A stretch of 27,913 nt of DNA, taken from an uncultured Bacilli bacterium (lineage in GTDB: Bacteria > Bacillota_I > Bacilli_A > RF39 > UBA660). Of the stretch, positions 7,559 through 15,194 are shown one piece after another. The stretch lies in contig CAKOKN010000013.1 in assembly GCA_934091055.1 (NCBI GenBank), positions 1 to 27,913 of the forward strand, in the 5' to 3' direction. A program made the position numbers and the translations under genes. Numbering within the stretch: position 1 is the stretch's first letter; the number at the start of each line of letters is the position of its first letter. Below the pieces are notes generated by a model. That model searched no databases and was not told the DNA's origin. It was given only the letters and a program-made list of their open reading frames with translations.

Positions 7559-7986
7559 TATACTATTTCTATTAAATTAAGTACTGATGCAAATACAAGC
7601 CATAATATATAAGGAATAAGTAAATAAGCAGATATTTTATTCTTATTATAAAATCTATATATCATATAACCTACTACTAAAATTAAGATAAGTATCCAAA
7701 AGAAGGCAAGTACTCTAAGTTTTAAACTAAAGAATATTATAGGCCACAATATATTAATACCCAAGTTGATTTTATAAATATTCATAAGTTCTTTATCATC
7801 TCTTACAATATAACTAGATATCCCCATAAGAATATAAAGAATACTCCAAACTATAGGAAATACAAATCCAGGTACTATTCCATCATAATTAGAACTTTGA
7901 TTTTTTGTAATAAGTCCTACTATAGCACCAAGTACTAAAGGTACAGCAATATATTTAATAAGTTCTTTATAATCAATTTTTTTCAT
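7558..7986 (-). CDS. tspO: TspO/MBR family membrane protein
   Basis: Five closely spaced membrane helices make up nearly the whole 142-aa chain, the TspO/peripheral benzodiazepine receptor fold that binds porphyrins and related ligands. Family motifs seen are PGFVFPIVWSILYILMG in helix 2, the LGINILWPIIFF segment in helix 3, and PYILWLVFASVLN in helix 5. Many bacterial homologues are Trp-rich; here only a few Trp remain. A GTG at 7995 could add three residues, but a GTGTGA stretch before the ATG at 7986 and the MKK start favour the ATG. It lies between rbr and ttcA with terminators on both sides, so it is probably a separate unit; a link to redox or porphyrin stress is only suggested by the perR-rbr neighbours. 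Confidence 0.88.
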   Translation of the reverse strand: MKKIDYKELIKYIAVPLVLGAIVGLITKNQSSNYDGIVPGFVFPIVWSILYILMGISSYIVRDDKELMNIYKINLGINILWPIIFFSLKLRVLAFFWILILILVVGYMIYRFYNKNKISAYLLIPYILWLVFASVLNLIEIV

Positions 7987-8029
7987 ATTAATCACACTAT
8001 ATTAATATGAAAGTTAATGATAAATATAC

Positions 8030-8054
8030 AAAAAAAGAAAACTAATAGTTCTCT
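8030..8054 (-). terminator. Terminator of the perR-rbr operon, overlapping the rbr stop
   Basis: AGAAAACT/AGTTCTCT (8036-8043/8047-8054; one G-U pair) with loop AAT, followed on the - strand by seven Ts. The rbr TAG (8042-8044) lies inside the hairpin. Confidence 0.7.
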
Positions 8055-8581
8055 TTCTTAATTTCAAAATAACTTTGTGGATGATTACATACAGGACATA
8101 CATTAGGAGCTTCTTTACCAATAACAATGTGTCCACAATTTCTACATTGCCATATTCTATCTCCTTCTCTTGAAAATACTAAACCATCTTTAACATTAAG
8201 AAGTAATTTTCTATATCTATCTTCGTGTTCTCTCTCTATTTTAGCTACTTCTTCAAATAAATAAGCTATTCTATCAAAGCCTTCTTCTTTTGCAGTTTCA
8301 GCAAAACCTTTATACATATCAGTCCACTCATAGTTTTCACCTTCAGCAGCTGCTAAAAGATTATCCATAGTACTAGGAATTTCACCACCATTTAATTCCT
8401 TAAACCACATTTTAGCGTGTTCTTTTTCATTATTTGCAGTTTCTTCAAATATTGCAGCTATTTGCTCATAACCATCCTTTTTAGCTTTAGAAGCAAAATA
8501 AGTATACTTATTTCTAGCTTGACTTTCTCCAGCAAAAGCAGTCATTAAATTAGCTTCTGTCTTACTTCCCTTTAACTCCAT
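8042..8581 (-). CDS. rbr: Rubrerythrin
   Basis: A cytosolic non-haem iron peroxidase that reduces hydrogen peroxide to water in anaerobes. The N-terminal ferritin-like four-helix bundle carries the diiron ligands in two repeats (E19 in AGESQARNKY, EKEH at 52-55, E95 in FAETAKEE, EREH at 116-119). The C-terminal rubredoxin-like Fe(SCys)4 domain has CRNC (146-149) and CPVC (162-165). The 179-aa length and order are those of classical rubrerythrin. The start at 8581 overlaps the end of perR by 20 bases, with AAAGGAA nine bases upstream inside perR, so the two are translationally linked and share the PerR-controlled promoter. Confidence 0.97.
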   Translation of the reverse strand: MELKGSKTEANLMTAFAGESQARNKYTYFASKAKKDGYEQIAAIFEETANNEKEHAKMWFKELNGGEIPSTMDNLLAAAEGENYEWTDMYKGFAETAKEEGFDRIAYLFEEVAKIEREHEDRYRKLLLNVKDGLVFSREGDRIWQCRNCGHIVIGKEAPNVCPVCNHPQSYFEIKKENY

Positions 8582-8951
8582 TATTTACCATTCCTTTCTT
8601 TTCTTGACACTTCTTACAAATGCCTCTATATTTAATATCATAATCCATTACTAAATTACCATCTATATATCTAATATCGTTATCTTTCCTAGGAATATCA
8701 ATTATACACTTACACTTATCACAAATAAAGTGATCATGTATATCTTTTCTATCATATCTAATAACACCATCTACGATTAACGTCCTAATCATATCCTTTT
8801 CACTTAATAACATTAAATTACGATATACAGTACCTAAACTAATATTAGAAATAACCTTTTTAGCAATATCATACACTTCATATGCATTTAAATGATTATA
8901 GCTATTATTAATAATATTAAATATACATTCTCTTTGTTTAGTGTTACGCAT
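8562..8951 (-). CDS. perR: Fur-family regulator, PerR type
   Basis: A peroxide-sensing metalloregulator. It has an N-terminal winged helix with DNA-contact helix SLGTVYRNL (38-46), H20 (HLNAYEVY, equivalent by motif to His37 of Bacillus PerR, with an N-terminus about 17 residues shorter), H72/H74 (HDH) as metal-binding histidines, and two structural zinc CxxC pairs (C77/C80 and C112/C115). At 129 aa it is a compact family member. ATG 8951 has AAGGAGAG five bases upstream. It is cotranscribed with rbr and its promoter carries a Fur/PerR-type operator, so autoregulation and peroxide induction of rbr are likely. Fur or Zur cannot be fully excluded, but the rbr partner favours PerR. Confidence 0.92.
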   Translation of the reverse strand: MRNTKQRECIFNIINNSYNHLNAYEVYDIAKKVISNISLGTVYRNLMLLSEKDMIRTLIVDGVIRYDRKDIHDHFICDKCKCIIDIPRKDNDIRYIDGNLVMDYDIKYRGICKKCQEKKGMVNNGVKGK

Positions 8952-8964
8952 AAACTCTCCTTAA

Positions 8965-8979
8965 TAGTAATGATTACTA
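8965..8979 (-). promoter_or_regulatory. PerR/Fur-type operator (perfect 7-1-7 inverted repeat)
   Basis: TAGTAAT-G-ATTACTA is a perfect 7-1-7 palindrome like the Per box. It lies between the -10 and the perR start, over the predicted transcription start, so bound repressor would block initiation. Confidence 0.8.
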
Positions 8980-8984
8980 ATAAC

Positions 8985-9013
8985 AGTATACATTAATTAT
9001 TAATCAAAGTCAA
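8985..9013 (-). promoter_or_regulatory. perR-rbr promoter with a second palindrome in the spacer
   Basis: On the - strand: -35 TTGACT (9008-9013), 17-bp spacer, -10 TATACT (8985-8990). The spacer holds a perfect 6-1-6 repeat ATTAAT-T-ATTAAT (8992-9004), a likely second Fur-family site centred 26 bp from the first. Confidence 0.8.
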
Positions 9014-9035
9014 TACCCTAGCTATATAAACTCCA

Positions 9036-9069
9036 CAAAAAAATGAATGACAAATAAATCATTCATTTT
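9036..9069 (-). terminator. Terminator overlapping the murD-murC stop codon
   Basis: A 10-11 bp perfect stem (AAATGAATGA 9041-9050 with TCATTCATTT 9059-9068) with an 8-base loop, followed on the - strand by six or seven Ts. The arm runs into the TAA at 9068-9070. Confidence 0.85.
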
Positions 9070-11773
9070 ATTTTACAAGCATATCTGCTAACTTAGTAAC
9101 ATTGCCAGCACCTAAAGTAAGTATTAAATCTCCCTTTTCTACATACTGACTTAAATATAATTTAATATCATCATAACTACTAATATGAAAGGCTTCTTTT
9201 CCATATTTTTTTATTTCTCTAATAATATCTTCTTCTTTTATTCCATAAGTATTTACTTCTCTAGCAGCATATATATCAGTAATAATTATATAATCAAAAT
9301 CTTTCAAAGACTTAGCAAAATCTTCTTTATGTTTAAAGGCCCTTGAATAAGTATGTGGTTCAAATATTACCCAAGACTTATTATATTTCTTTTTATGTAT
9401 AGCCTTAGAAGTAGCTTCTATTTCTGTAGGATGATGTCCATAGTCATCATATACACTAGCTCCCATAAACTCTCCCTTATATTCTAGTCTTCTATTTGCT
9501 CCTGTATATTTTTTTAAACCTTCTTTTATATTATCAAAAGAAATACCATAAGCATCTGCTAATGCTATACTAGATAAAGCATTAAGTACTTGATGTTCTC
9601 CAGCAACAGAAAGAGTTACCTCTCCTATTTTATTACCTTCTTTTAAAACAACAAATGAAGCACAACCATTATCATCAAAAGTAATGTCTCTAGCCATATA
9701 CATAGCTTCATTAACAATACCATAAGTAATAACTTTAGCTTTAGTATTATCTTTTAATTCACTACTATTAACATCATCATTATTAATAACTAAATAACCA
9801 TCACTAGGTAAGTGACTAACATACTTATTAAAAGATTTCTTAATATTATCTAAATTTTTAAAATAATCTAAATGATCGTTATCAATATTAAGCACAATAG
9901 CAGATTTTTGTTTAAAGTTTAAATAACTATCACAATACTCACAAGCCTCAATTATTAAAGTGTCACTCTTACCTATTCTATAGTTGCCATTAATATTCTT
10001 AAGAACACTACCTACTTGAATAGTAGGATCCATATTAGCCTCTAAGAATATACAAGATACCATTGAAGTAGTACTAGTCTTTCCGTGTGTACCAGCAATT
10101 CCTATTGTATTAGGAAATAATTCTGTAATCTTACCTAAGAACTCTCCTCTTTCCATCATTGGAATATTCTTACTTTTAGCAGCTATCATTTCCTCATTAT
10201 CTTCTTTAATTGCTGCAGTATAAACTACAAAATCTATATCATCAGTAATGTTCTCTTTCCTTTGTGGACAATAAACTTTAATACCCTGACTTTCTAACTT
10301 TTCAGTAATTGGAGAAGTAACTCTATCACTACCACTTACTTTATATCCCCAATTAACAAGAATATCTGCTATACCACTCATACTTATACCACCTATACCA
10401 ATCATATAGATAGAAGTATTTTTATCTAAAAATTTATCTTTACTATCAAATTCTTTAATAGTATCTTTAAATAATTTCCCTCTTACTTCAAAGTCAGGAA
10501 ATTGATCCCAACTAGCACAAGCAGGACTAAGTAGTATAATATCTTTTTCTTTAGAATTATTATAAGCTGTATTTGTAGCTTCTACTAAGTTATCACAAAC
10601 AATACATTTAATATTTATTCTATCACAAAATTCTTTAATTCTATTCTTAGTTTCACCATAAGCAACTACTAACTTAGTATGTTTCATAGGCTTTTTTAAC
10701 TCTTCAAAAGAGTGTCCTCTATCAGTTCCACCCATAATAAGGATAGTATCTCTATCAAAAGAATTAAGAGCTATAACAGTAGATTCTGTATTAGTACTTT
10801 TAGAATCATTATATACTTCTCTTCCATTAATGTTGCCAACAAATTCAAGCCTATGTTCTACACCACTAAAAGTATTAACTACTTCTTTTATAATATCATC
10901 ACTAACACCATATACTTTAGTAGCCAATATAGCACACATTATATTTTGATAATTATGATTACCCTTAAGTATAATCTTACTAACATCTATTAATTCTTTA
11001 TCTTCATAATAAATAAAACCATCTTTATAATAACAATCTGCTTTATCATCACAAGAAAAATATTCTTTAGTACTAACTATATCATTAGTAAGTTCTACCT
11101 CTTCACTATTATCTTTATTTATAATAGCAATATCTTTACTACTATGATTATTAAATATCTTTTTCTTAGTCATAACATACTTCTCGTGACTATCGTGAAA
11201 ATCAGTATGACACTCATATATATTAGTCATAACAGATACATTGGTTTTAAAGTCATACATATCACATAACTGGTGATCACTTATCTCCATAACTAAATAA
11301 CTATTTTTTTTTATATCTTTAGCATAATGACATAAAGGAGTACCAATATTACCAGCTAAAATAACTTTATCACCAAAAGCTTTTTTCATTATTTCATATA
11401 TTATACTAGTAGTAGTAGTCTTACCATTAGACCCAGTAACACCTATTATATTAACACTCTTATCTATATAATGATAAGCAACTTCTACTTCATTAATAAC
11501 AGGTATTTTTAAAGATTTAGCTTTTACTACAACAGGATGATTATACTTAATCCCAGGGTTTTTTACCATAAGATCATAACTATCATCTAAATATTCAATA
11601 GGGTCATCACATATCTTTATAGTTACTCCTAACTTTTCTAATTCCTCTACTTTATCCTTATCTTGTTCTTTCATATCAGTAATAAATATTTTATTATCAC
11701 TAGAAAGTAATTTAGCTACTTCATAACCACTTCTAGCCATACCCAATATGAATATTTTTTTATTTTTATACAT
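9068..11773 (-). CDS. murD-murC: MurD-MurC fusion: UDP-MurNAc-L-Ala D-Glu ligase joined to UDP-MurNAc L-Ala ligase
   Basis: A cytosolic bifunctional peptidoglycan precursor ligase of 901 aa. Residues ~1-442 are MurD: an N-terminal Rossmann-like domain (FILGMARSG), ATP loop GVTGSNGKTTTT (111-122), LKGNHNYQN, GVEHRLEFVG, YNDSKSTN and LSPACASWDQF. About ten linker residues (DSKDKFLDKN) lead into a full MurC (~453-901): IGIGGISMSG, ATP loop GIAGTHGKTSTT, EACEYCDSYL, NIDNDHLDYF, GANRRLEYKG, DDYGHHPTEI and FEPHTYSR. Both ATP loops and the C-terminal substrate domains look intact. The frame is open without interruption across the join. GTG 11782 and ATG 11779 are in frame, but GGAG lies eight bases before ATG 11773, which is chosen. 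MurC acts before MurD in the pathway, so the polypeptide order is the reverse of the reaction order. It is a single-gene unit with its own terminator. Confidence 0.95.
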   Translation of the reverse strand: MYKNKKIFILGMARSGYEVAKLLSSDNKIFITDMKEQDKDKVEELEKLGVTIKICDDPIEYLDDSYDLMVKNPGIKYNHPVVVKAKSLKIPVINEVEVAYHYIDKSVNIIGVTGSNGKTTTTSIIYEIMKKAFGDKVILAGNIGTPLCHYAKDIKKNSYLVMEISDHQLCDMYDFKTNVSVMTNIYECHTDFHDSHEKYVMTKKKIFNNHSSKDIAIINKDNSEEVELTNDIVSTKEYFSCDDKADCYYKDGFIYYEDKELIDVSKIILKGNHNYQNIMCAILATKVYGVSDDIIKEVVNTFSGVEHRLEFVGNINGREVYNDSKSTNTESTVIALNSFDRDTILIMGGTDRGHSFEELKKPMKHTKLVVAYGETKNRIKEFCDRINIKCIVCDNLVEATNTAYNNSKEKDIILLSPACASWDQFPDFEVRGKLFKDTIKEFDSKDKFLDKNTSIYMIGIGGISMSGIADILVNWGYKVSGSDRVTSPITEKLESQGIKVYCPQRKENITDDIDFVVYTAAIKEDNEEMIAAKSKNIPMMERGEFLGKITELFPNTIGIAGTHGKTSTTSMVSCIFLEANMDPTIQVGSVLKNINGNYRIGKSDTLIIEACEYCDSYLNFKQKSAIVLNIDNDHLDYFKNLDNIKKSFNKYVSHLPSDGYLVINNDDVNSSELKDNTKAKVITYGIVNEAMYMARDITFDDNGCASFVVLKEGNKIGEVTLSVAGEHQVLNALSSIALADAYGISFDNIKEGLKKYTGANRRLEYKGEFMGASVYDDYGHHPTEIEATSKAIHKKKYNKSWVIFEPHTYSRAFKHKEDFAKSLKDFDYIIITDIYAAREVNTYGIKEEDIIREIKKYGKEAFHISSYDDIKLYLSQYVEKGDLILTLGAGNVTKLADMLVK

Positions 11774-11791
11774 ACACATCACTCCATACTA

Positions 11792-11820
11792 ATTATATCA
11801 CTTCATTAACTATAAGTAAA
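11792..11820 (-). promoter_or_regulatory. Possible promoter of murD-murC
   Basis: On the - strand: TTTACT (11815-11820), 17 bp, TATAAT (11792-11797). It would leave a very short leader because the GGAG site begins at about the predicted start of transcription. Confidence 0.4.
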
Positions 11821-11843
11821 TAAATAACACTCGCCTTATTACT

Positions 11844-11874
11844 GCAAAAAATGAATATTATAAAATATTCATTT
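11844..11874 (-). terminator. Terminator overlapping the stop of the 206-aa unknown gene
   Basis: A perfect 11-bp AT-rich stem (AAATGAATATT 11849-11859 with AATATTCATTT 11864-11874), loop of four, followed on the - strand by six Ts. It begins inside the TAA at 11873-11875. Confidence 0.8.
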
Positions 11875-12493
11875 AAAACACACTATTTATAATATAAGTT
11901 TTACATTTACATTCATAACCTAAAGATTTTAAAATTTCAAAACTATCTGGCAATATAATAAACTCAATATCTGAAGCATTACATTCCATAAAGAATTCAT
12001 CAAGTTTTCCTATAACATCCTCACTTTGTATATTCTGATTATATAAATTACAAGTAATACCATTCTTAGACATTATATATTTAATACTCTTCATATCAAT
12101 ATCAGCATACTTCTCTCTAGTAGTACTACTATTAATTCCATTATTAGTTTTCTTAGTAACAAATACTTGCTTAACTTTATATAATTCATCCATAATATTC
12201 ATTACTTTCTCATTAGTAGCACAAATAATCAAATGATTATTAAAAGATAAACTATTATCTAAAAAATCCACGCACTCTTTTACTAAACTACTATTAATAT
12301 TATTATTACCAAAATATATACATATAAAGTCATCTTCAGGTAAATTTAAAAATCCAAAGATAAACTTATCATCTTTCTTAACACCAAATTCATTTAATTT
12401 ATTAATATTATCTATAAGTCCTTCTGCTTTATCTAAATGTAAATCATTTATATATTCTTCTATATTGTCTTTATCTAACTTTTCTATTCTCAT
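11873..12493 (-). CDS. Protein of unknown function (206 aa)
   Basis: Not recognised with confidence. It is a soluble, acidic protein with no signal peptide or membrane helix. The N-terminus (KLDKDNIEEYINDLHLDK) looks helical; the middle has alternating beta-like stretches (KFIFGFLNL, DFICIYFGN, HLIICATN); the end reads IEFIILPDSFEILKSLGYECKCKTY, which faintly recalls the last helix and strand of GNAT acetyltransferases ('...LGF...'), but the acetyl-CoA loop is not visible. ATG 12493 has AAGGAG six bases upstream, and a good promoter and its own terminator show it is an independent transcription unit between the histidine kinase and murD-murC. Confidence 0.78.
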   Translation of the reverse strand: MRIEKLDKDNIEEYINDLHLDKAEGLIDNINKLNEFGVKKDDKFIFGFLNLPEDDFICIYFGNNNINSSLVKECVDFLDNSLSFNNHLIICATNEKVMNIMDELYKVKQVFVTKKTNNGINSSTTREKYADIDMKSIKYIMSKNGITCNLYNQNIQSEDVIGKLDEFFMECNASDIEFIILPDSFEILKSLGYECKCKTYIINSVF

Positions 12494-12513
12494 AAATTTC
12501 TCCTTGCCTTTAT

Positions 12514-12542
12514 ATTATACAATAATATTAGTATTTTTACAA
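12514..12542 (-). promoter_or_regulatory. Promoter of the 206-aa unknown gene
   Basis: On the - strand: TTGTAA (12537-12542), 17 bp, TATAAT (12514-12519), starting just past the stop of the histidine kinase gene. No terminator hairpin was seen between them. Confidence 0.65.
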
Positions 12543-12548
12543 TCAAAA

Positions 12549-14339
12549 TTATTTAAGATATTTATTCATAATATCAAAGAATTTAATTTTATCAATAGGC
12601 TTTAATATATAATCACTAAATCCATAATTTAAATACTCATCATTATATTCATATTCATTATTTCTAGTTAAAAGTATAACTTTAGTATCAAAATTTTTAA
12701 TATTATTAAGTTTCTTCATAGTATCATAACCATTTAATGGTTTCATTTCTTCATCTAATAATATTAAATCATACTTTTCTTTATTTCTAATTTTATCTAA
12801 TGCATCTTTACCATAACTCACATAATCCATCGTAATATTAGTGTTTTTTAATAACTTACTAATTATCTTTTCACTATTCTCACTATCATCTACCAAAAGT
12901 ATTCTTTTTTTGTCATATATTTTTTCATAATCATCAAGTTTTTCTTGAAGAGATGTGGCAATTTTTTGATCTAATACTACTTTCATAGTAGTTCCTTCCC
13001 CATAGTTACTACTAGGTATTATAGTTCCTCCCATTAAGGTAATTAGTTTTCTTGCAGTATATAAACTATTCTCTTTATTTGATCCATCCTTCTTATAAAA
13101 TATATTATTAATATCTGTAGGTAGAATACCACTACCAGAGTCTTCTACTGTAATAACTATTCTAGCAATATCTTGTTTTATAATGACATTAACATTAAAT
13201 TCAATATAACCCTTATCTGTATACTTAAGACTATTATCTAAAATACTGACTAAAGCATTTCTAAGACTAACACTATCACCATATAAATATTCTGGTAAAT
13301 CACTAGTTATATCACTTCTAAAAGAAAGATTTTTTTTCTTACACTCATCACTATATAAAGTAATTAATCTTTTTAATAACAACTTAATATTATATTTTTC
13401 ATTATATATTTTAATATTAGCACTGTCTATACTAGATATATCAAGTATTTCATTAGTCATAGTAGTAAATCTTGCTGTACTTTCTTTAATCTTTCTAAGA
13501 TAATTTTCTAAATTATCTTTATTAATATTTTTATTACTAAGTTCTCCAATAGCAGCATCAGTATTACCACTAATATCTTTATTAATAAGTCTTATATCAT
13601 TAGTCATATTATATAAAAACATTGTCTTATCTTCATTAGCATTATCTGCTATCTCTTTAGCCTTATGATATTCTTCAATAACTTTAACATCAGGATTTTC
13701 TATTGTGAAATACATAAGAAAAGTAATGAAAGCGTGTATTGGCGTAGCAAGTAATAATCCTGGATATATATATTGAACATAAGACGCTATTCCTCCAAGC
13801 AATAAAAACAAAAGTATTGGAAAAAATCTTTTATCTTTAATATTTTTAATATTTTTAATTAATACAATTATTCCTATAAAAGAATATACAAATGCTGAAA
13901 TATATATAATATTAACACTAGGTCCATAAGTATAAGCTATATACCCATCATATTTAAAGTTTAGAGGTAACATAAAATTCAATGTAGCAAATATAATCAT
14001 AAATACAAAAGCTATATTTCTAACCGTTGGAATATATTTTTCTTTTTTCTTTATACCAAGACAAACAAACAATACGTAGCAGAGTAATATTGTAATCCAA
14101 AGTTCTACACAAAGAGAAAACAATCTAGCTACAAAATAACTAACTTGTGGAATAGTCTGATATTTTGGGCCAACAAAATCTAAAATAAGTTCTACTATTA
14201 ACTCAATAAAAGATGCAATTACCAAAATAGAATATACCTTATTTTCCTTGCTTTTAAAAACTTTTTTTCTAAAATAAATTGTCATAAGTAGTAAAGAATA
14301 AAAAATTGCTTCTATCAAAAAATAAATACCCGTATACAT
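12549..14339 (-). CDS. Degenerate hybrid sensor histidine kinase (7TM, pseudo-kinase core, receiver domain)
   Basis: About seven membrane helices (roughly 5-22, 35-53, 70-93, 107-125, 141-162, 172-190, 193-212) form an N-terminal sensor. A helical dimerisation region follows, but where the phospho-acceptor His is expected (MSHE) the sequence is MTND at 245-248, with N247 in place of His. The HATPase-like part keeps an N box (ILDNSLKYT, N369), a G1 box (EDSGSGI, D400) and a late GEGT (447-450), but the glycine-rich G2 box (GTGLGL) is replaced by an ENSLYTA stretch. The C-terminal receiver (478-596) is complete: DD 484-485, D529, T558 and K580. ATG 14339 has GAGAGGTG just upstream, and a good promoter precedes it. 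It probably no longer autophosphorylates; no partner response regulator is adjacent. Confidence 0.88.
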   Translation of the reverse strand: MYTGIYFLIEAIFYSLLLMTIYFRKKVFKSKENKVYSILVIASFIELIVELILDFVGPKYQTIPQVSYFVARLFSLCVELWITILLCYVLFVCLGIKKKEKYIPTVRNIAFVFMIIFATLNFMLPLNFKYDGYIAYTYGPSVNIIYISAFVYSFIGIIVLIKNIKNIKDKRFFPILLFLLLGGIASYVQYIYPGLLLATPIHAFITFLMYFTIENPDVKVIEEYHKAKEIADNANEDKTMFLYNMTNDIRLINKDISGNTDAAIGELSNKNINKDNLENYLRKIKESTARFTTMTNEILDISSIDSANIKIYNEKYNIKLLLKRLITLYSDECKKKNLSFRSDITSDLPEYLYGDSVSLRNALVSILDNSLKYTDKGYIEFNVNVIIKQDIARIVITVEDSGSGILPTDINNIFYKKDGSNKENSLYTARKLITLMGGTIIPSSNYGEGTTMKVVLDQKIATSLQEKLDDYEKIYDKKRILLVDDSENSEKIISKLLKNTNITMDYVSYGKDALDKIRNKEKYDLILLDEEMKPLNGYDTMKKLNNIKNFDTKVILLTRNNEYEYNDEYLNYGFSDYILKPIDKIKFFDIMNKYLK

Positions 14340-14367
14340 AAAACACCTCTCTATATCATCTATAATA

Positions 14368-14396
14368 AGTATATCTTAAAAGTATATATTTTTCAA
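14368..14396 (-). promoter_or_regulatory. Promoter of the hybrid kinase gene
   Basis: On the - strand: TTGAAA (14391-14396), 17 bp, TATACT (14368-14373), placed directly after the terminator of the upstream operon. Confidence 0.65.
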
Positions 14397-14400
14397 GATA

Positions 14401-14426
14401 TAAAAAAAAGAACCTTAATAGTTCTT
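14401..14426 (-). terminator. Terminator of the 15519-14451 operon
   Basis: AAGAACCT/AGTTCTT (14408-14415/14420-14426) followed on the - strand by eight Ts. It lies 24 bases past the stop of the 70-aa gene. Confidence 0.8.
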
Positions 14427-14450
14427 TTAAAAAATTTAATTCTAATTCTT

Positions 14451-14663
14451 CTAGCGAATTTTTGTTCTTCCACTTGGTGTAGTTAAATTTACAGTCCCAT
14501 CTGGATGCTTTGTTGTATGAAATACTTCTTTTCCATCACGTTTCATCTGTGTAACATAGTTTTCTTTTCCCTTGCTATCAGTATAAGTAGTTAAATTTAT
14601 TTGATTTCTTCCATCATTAGATGTATGACTTAAAGTAGTACTTCTATCGTTATTTTTTGGCAT
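14451..14663 (-). CDS. Small protein of unknown function (70 aa)
   Basis: Not recognised. It is a hydrophilic, Thr/Asn/Lys-rich basic protein without Cys, Trp, signal peptide or membrane helix. It shows repeated polar strand-and-turn stretches with a recurring 'NLTT' (INLTTYTDSKG, VNLTTPSGRT) and a Lys-Gly turn pattern, suggesting a small beta-sheet protein. Its ATG follows the TAA of the TrmH gene directly (TAAATG) and has AAAGGAG upstream, so it is almost certainly translated with that gene and is the last member of the operon before the terminator. The good ribosome binding site, operon position and terminator placement support it as a real gene. Confidence 0.75.
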   Translation of the reverse strand: MPKNNDRSTTLSHTSNDGRNQINLTTYTDSKGKENYVTQMKRDGKEVFHTTKHPDGTVNLTTPSGRTKIR

Positions 14664-15194
14664 TTATTTTCTCCTTTCTTTTATTTTATTTAAACATTGA
14701 TTAACAGCTATACCTGTTGCTACAGATACATTCATCGAAGAGTTATTACCATACATGTCAATGTGTAAACTGTCATCAACAACGTCTAAAACATCCTGTG
14801 ACACTCCTTTTTCTTCATTTCCTATAACAAATGCATAATTAACATTTTTATCAAAACAATAAGTATTAATAGATGTACTTTTACTAGTTATTTCTAAAGC
14901 AATTACTTTAACATCTTCCTTTTTTATATCTTCAATACAATTTACAGTTGATTCATATGTGCAATAATCAACATATGAAATAGTGTTTCTAGATACCCTT
15001 TTAATTTTTTTGTTAATACTTATATCGCCATCTATTCCACAAAGAAATATTTTTGAAACACCAAGCGCATCTGCCAATCGAAATATGCTACCTATATTAA
15101 CAGGGTCATTAACACTATCAAGTATTAAATATATAGGAAACTTCTTTTTTAAATGTAAATATTCAGTATGATTAAGTTGATAGTTATTATTCAT
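14664..15194 (-). CDS. TrmH/SpoU family RNA 2'-O-methyltransferase
   Basis: A SPOUT-class methyltransferase that transfers methyl from SAM to a ribose 2'-OH of tRNA or rRNA. The three family motifs are present: DPVNIGSIFRLADALGV (motif 1 with Asn and Arg), AFVIGNEEKGVS (motif 2) and MYGNNSSMNVSVATGIAVN (motif 3). At 176 aa it is only the catalytic SPOUT domain, without the N-terminal L30e-like substrate domain, like the short TrmH/TrmL group, so the target is open. A GTG at 15224 is in frame, but AAGGAGA lies about ten bases before ATG 15194, which is preferred and gives an 8-base overlap with the preceding gene. It is the middle gene of a three-gene operon. Confidence 0.9.
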   Translation of the reverse strand: MNNNYQLNHTEYLHLKKKFPIYLILDSVNDPVNIGSIFRLADALGVSKIFLCGIDGDISINKKIKRVSRNTISYVDYCTYESTVNCIEDIKKEDVKVIALEITSKSTSINTYCFDKNVNYAFVIGNEEKGVSQDVLDVVDDSLHIDMYGNNSSMNVSVATGIAVNQCLNKIKERRK

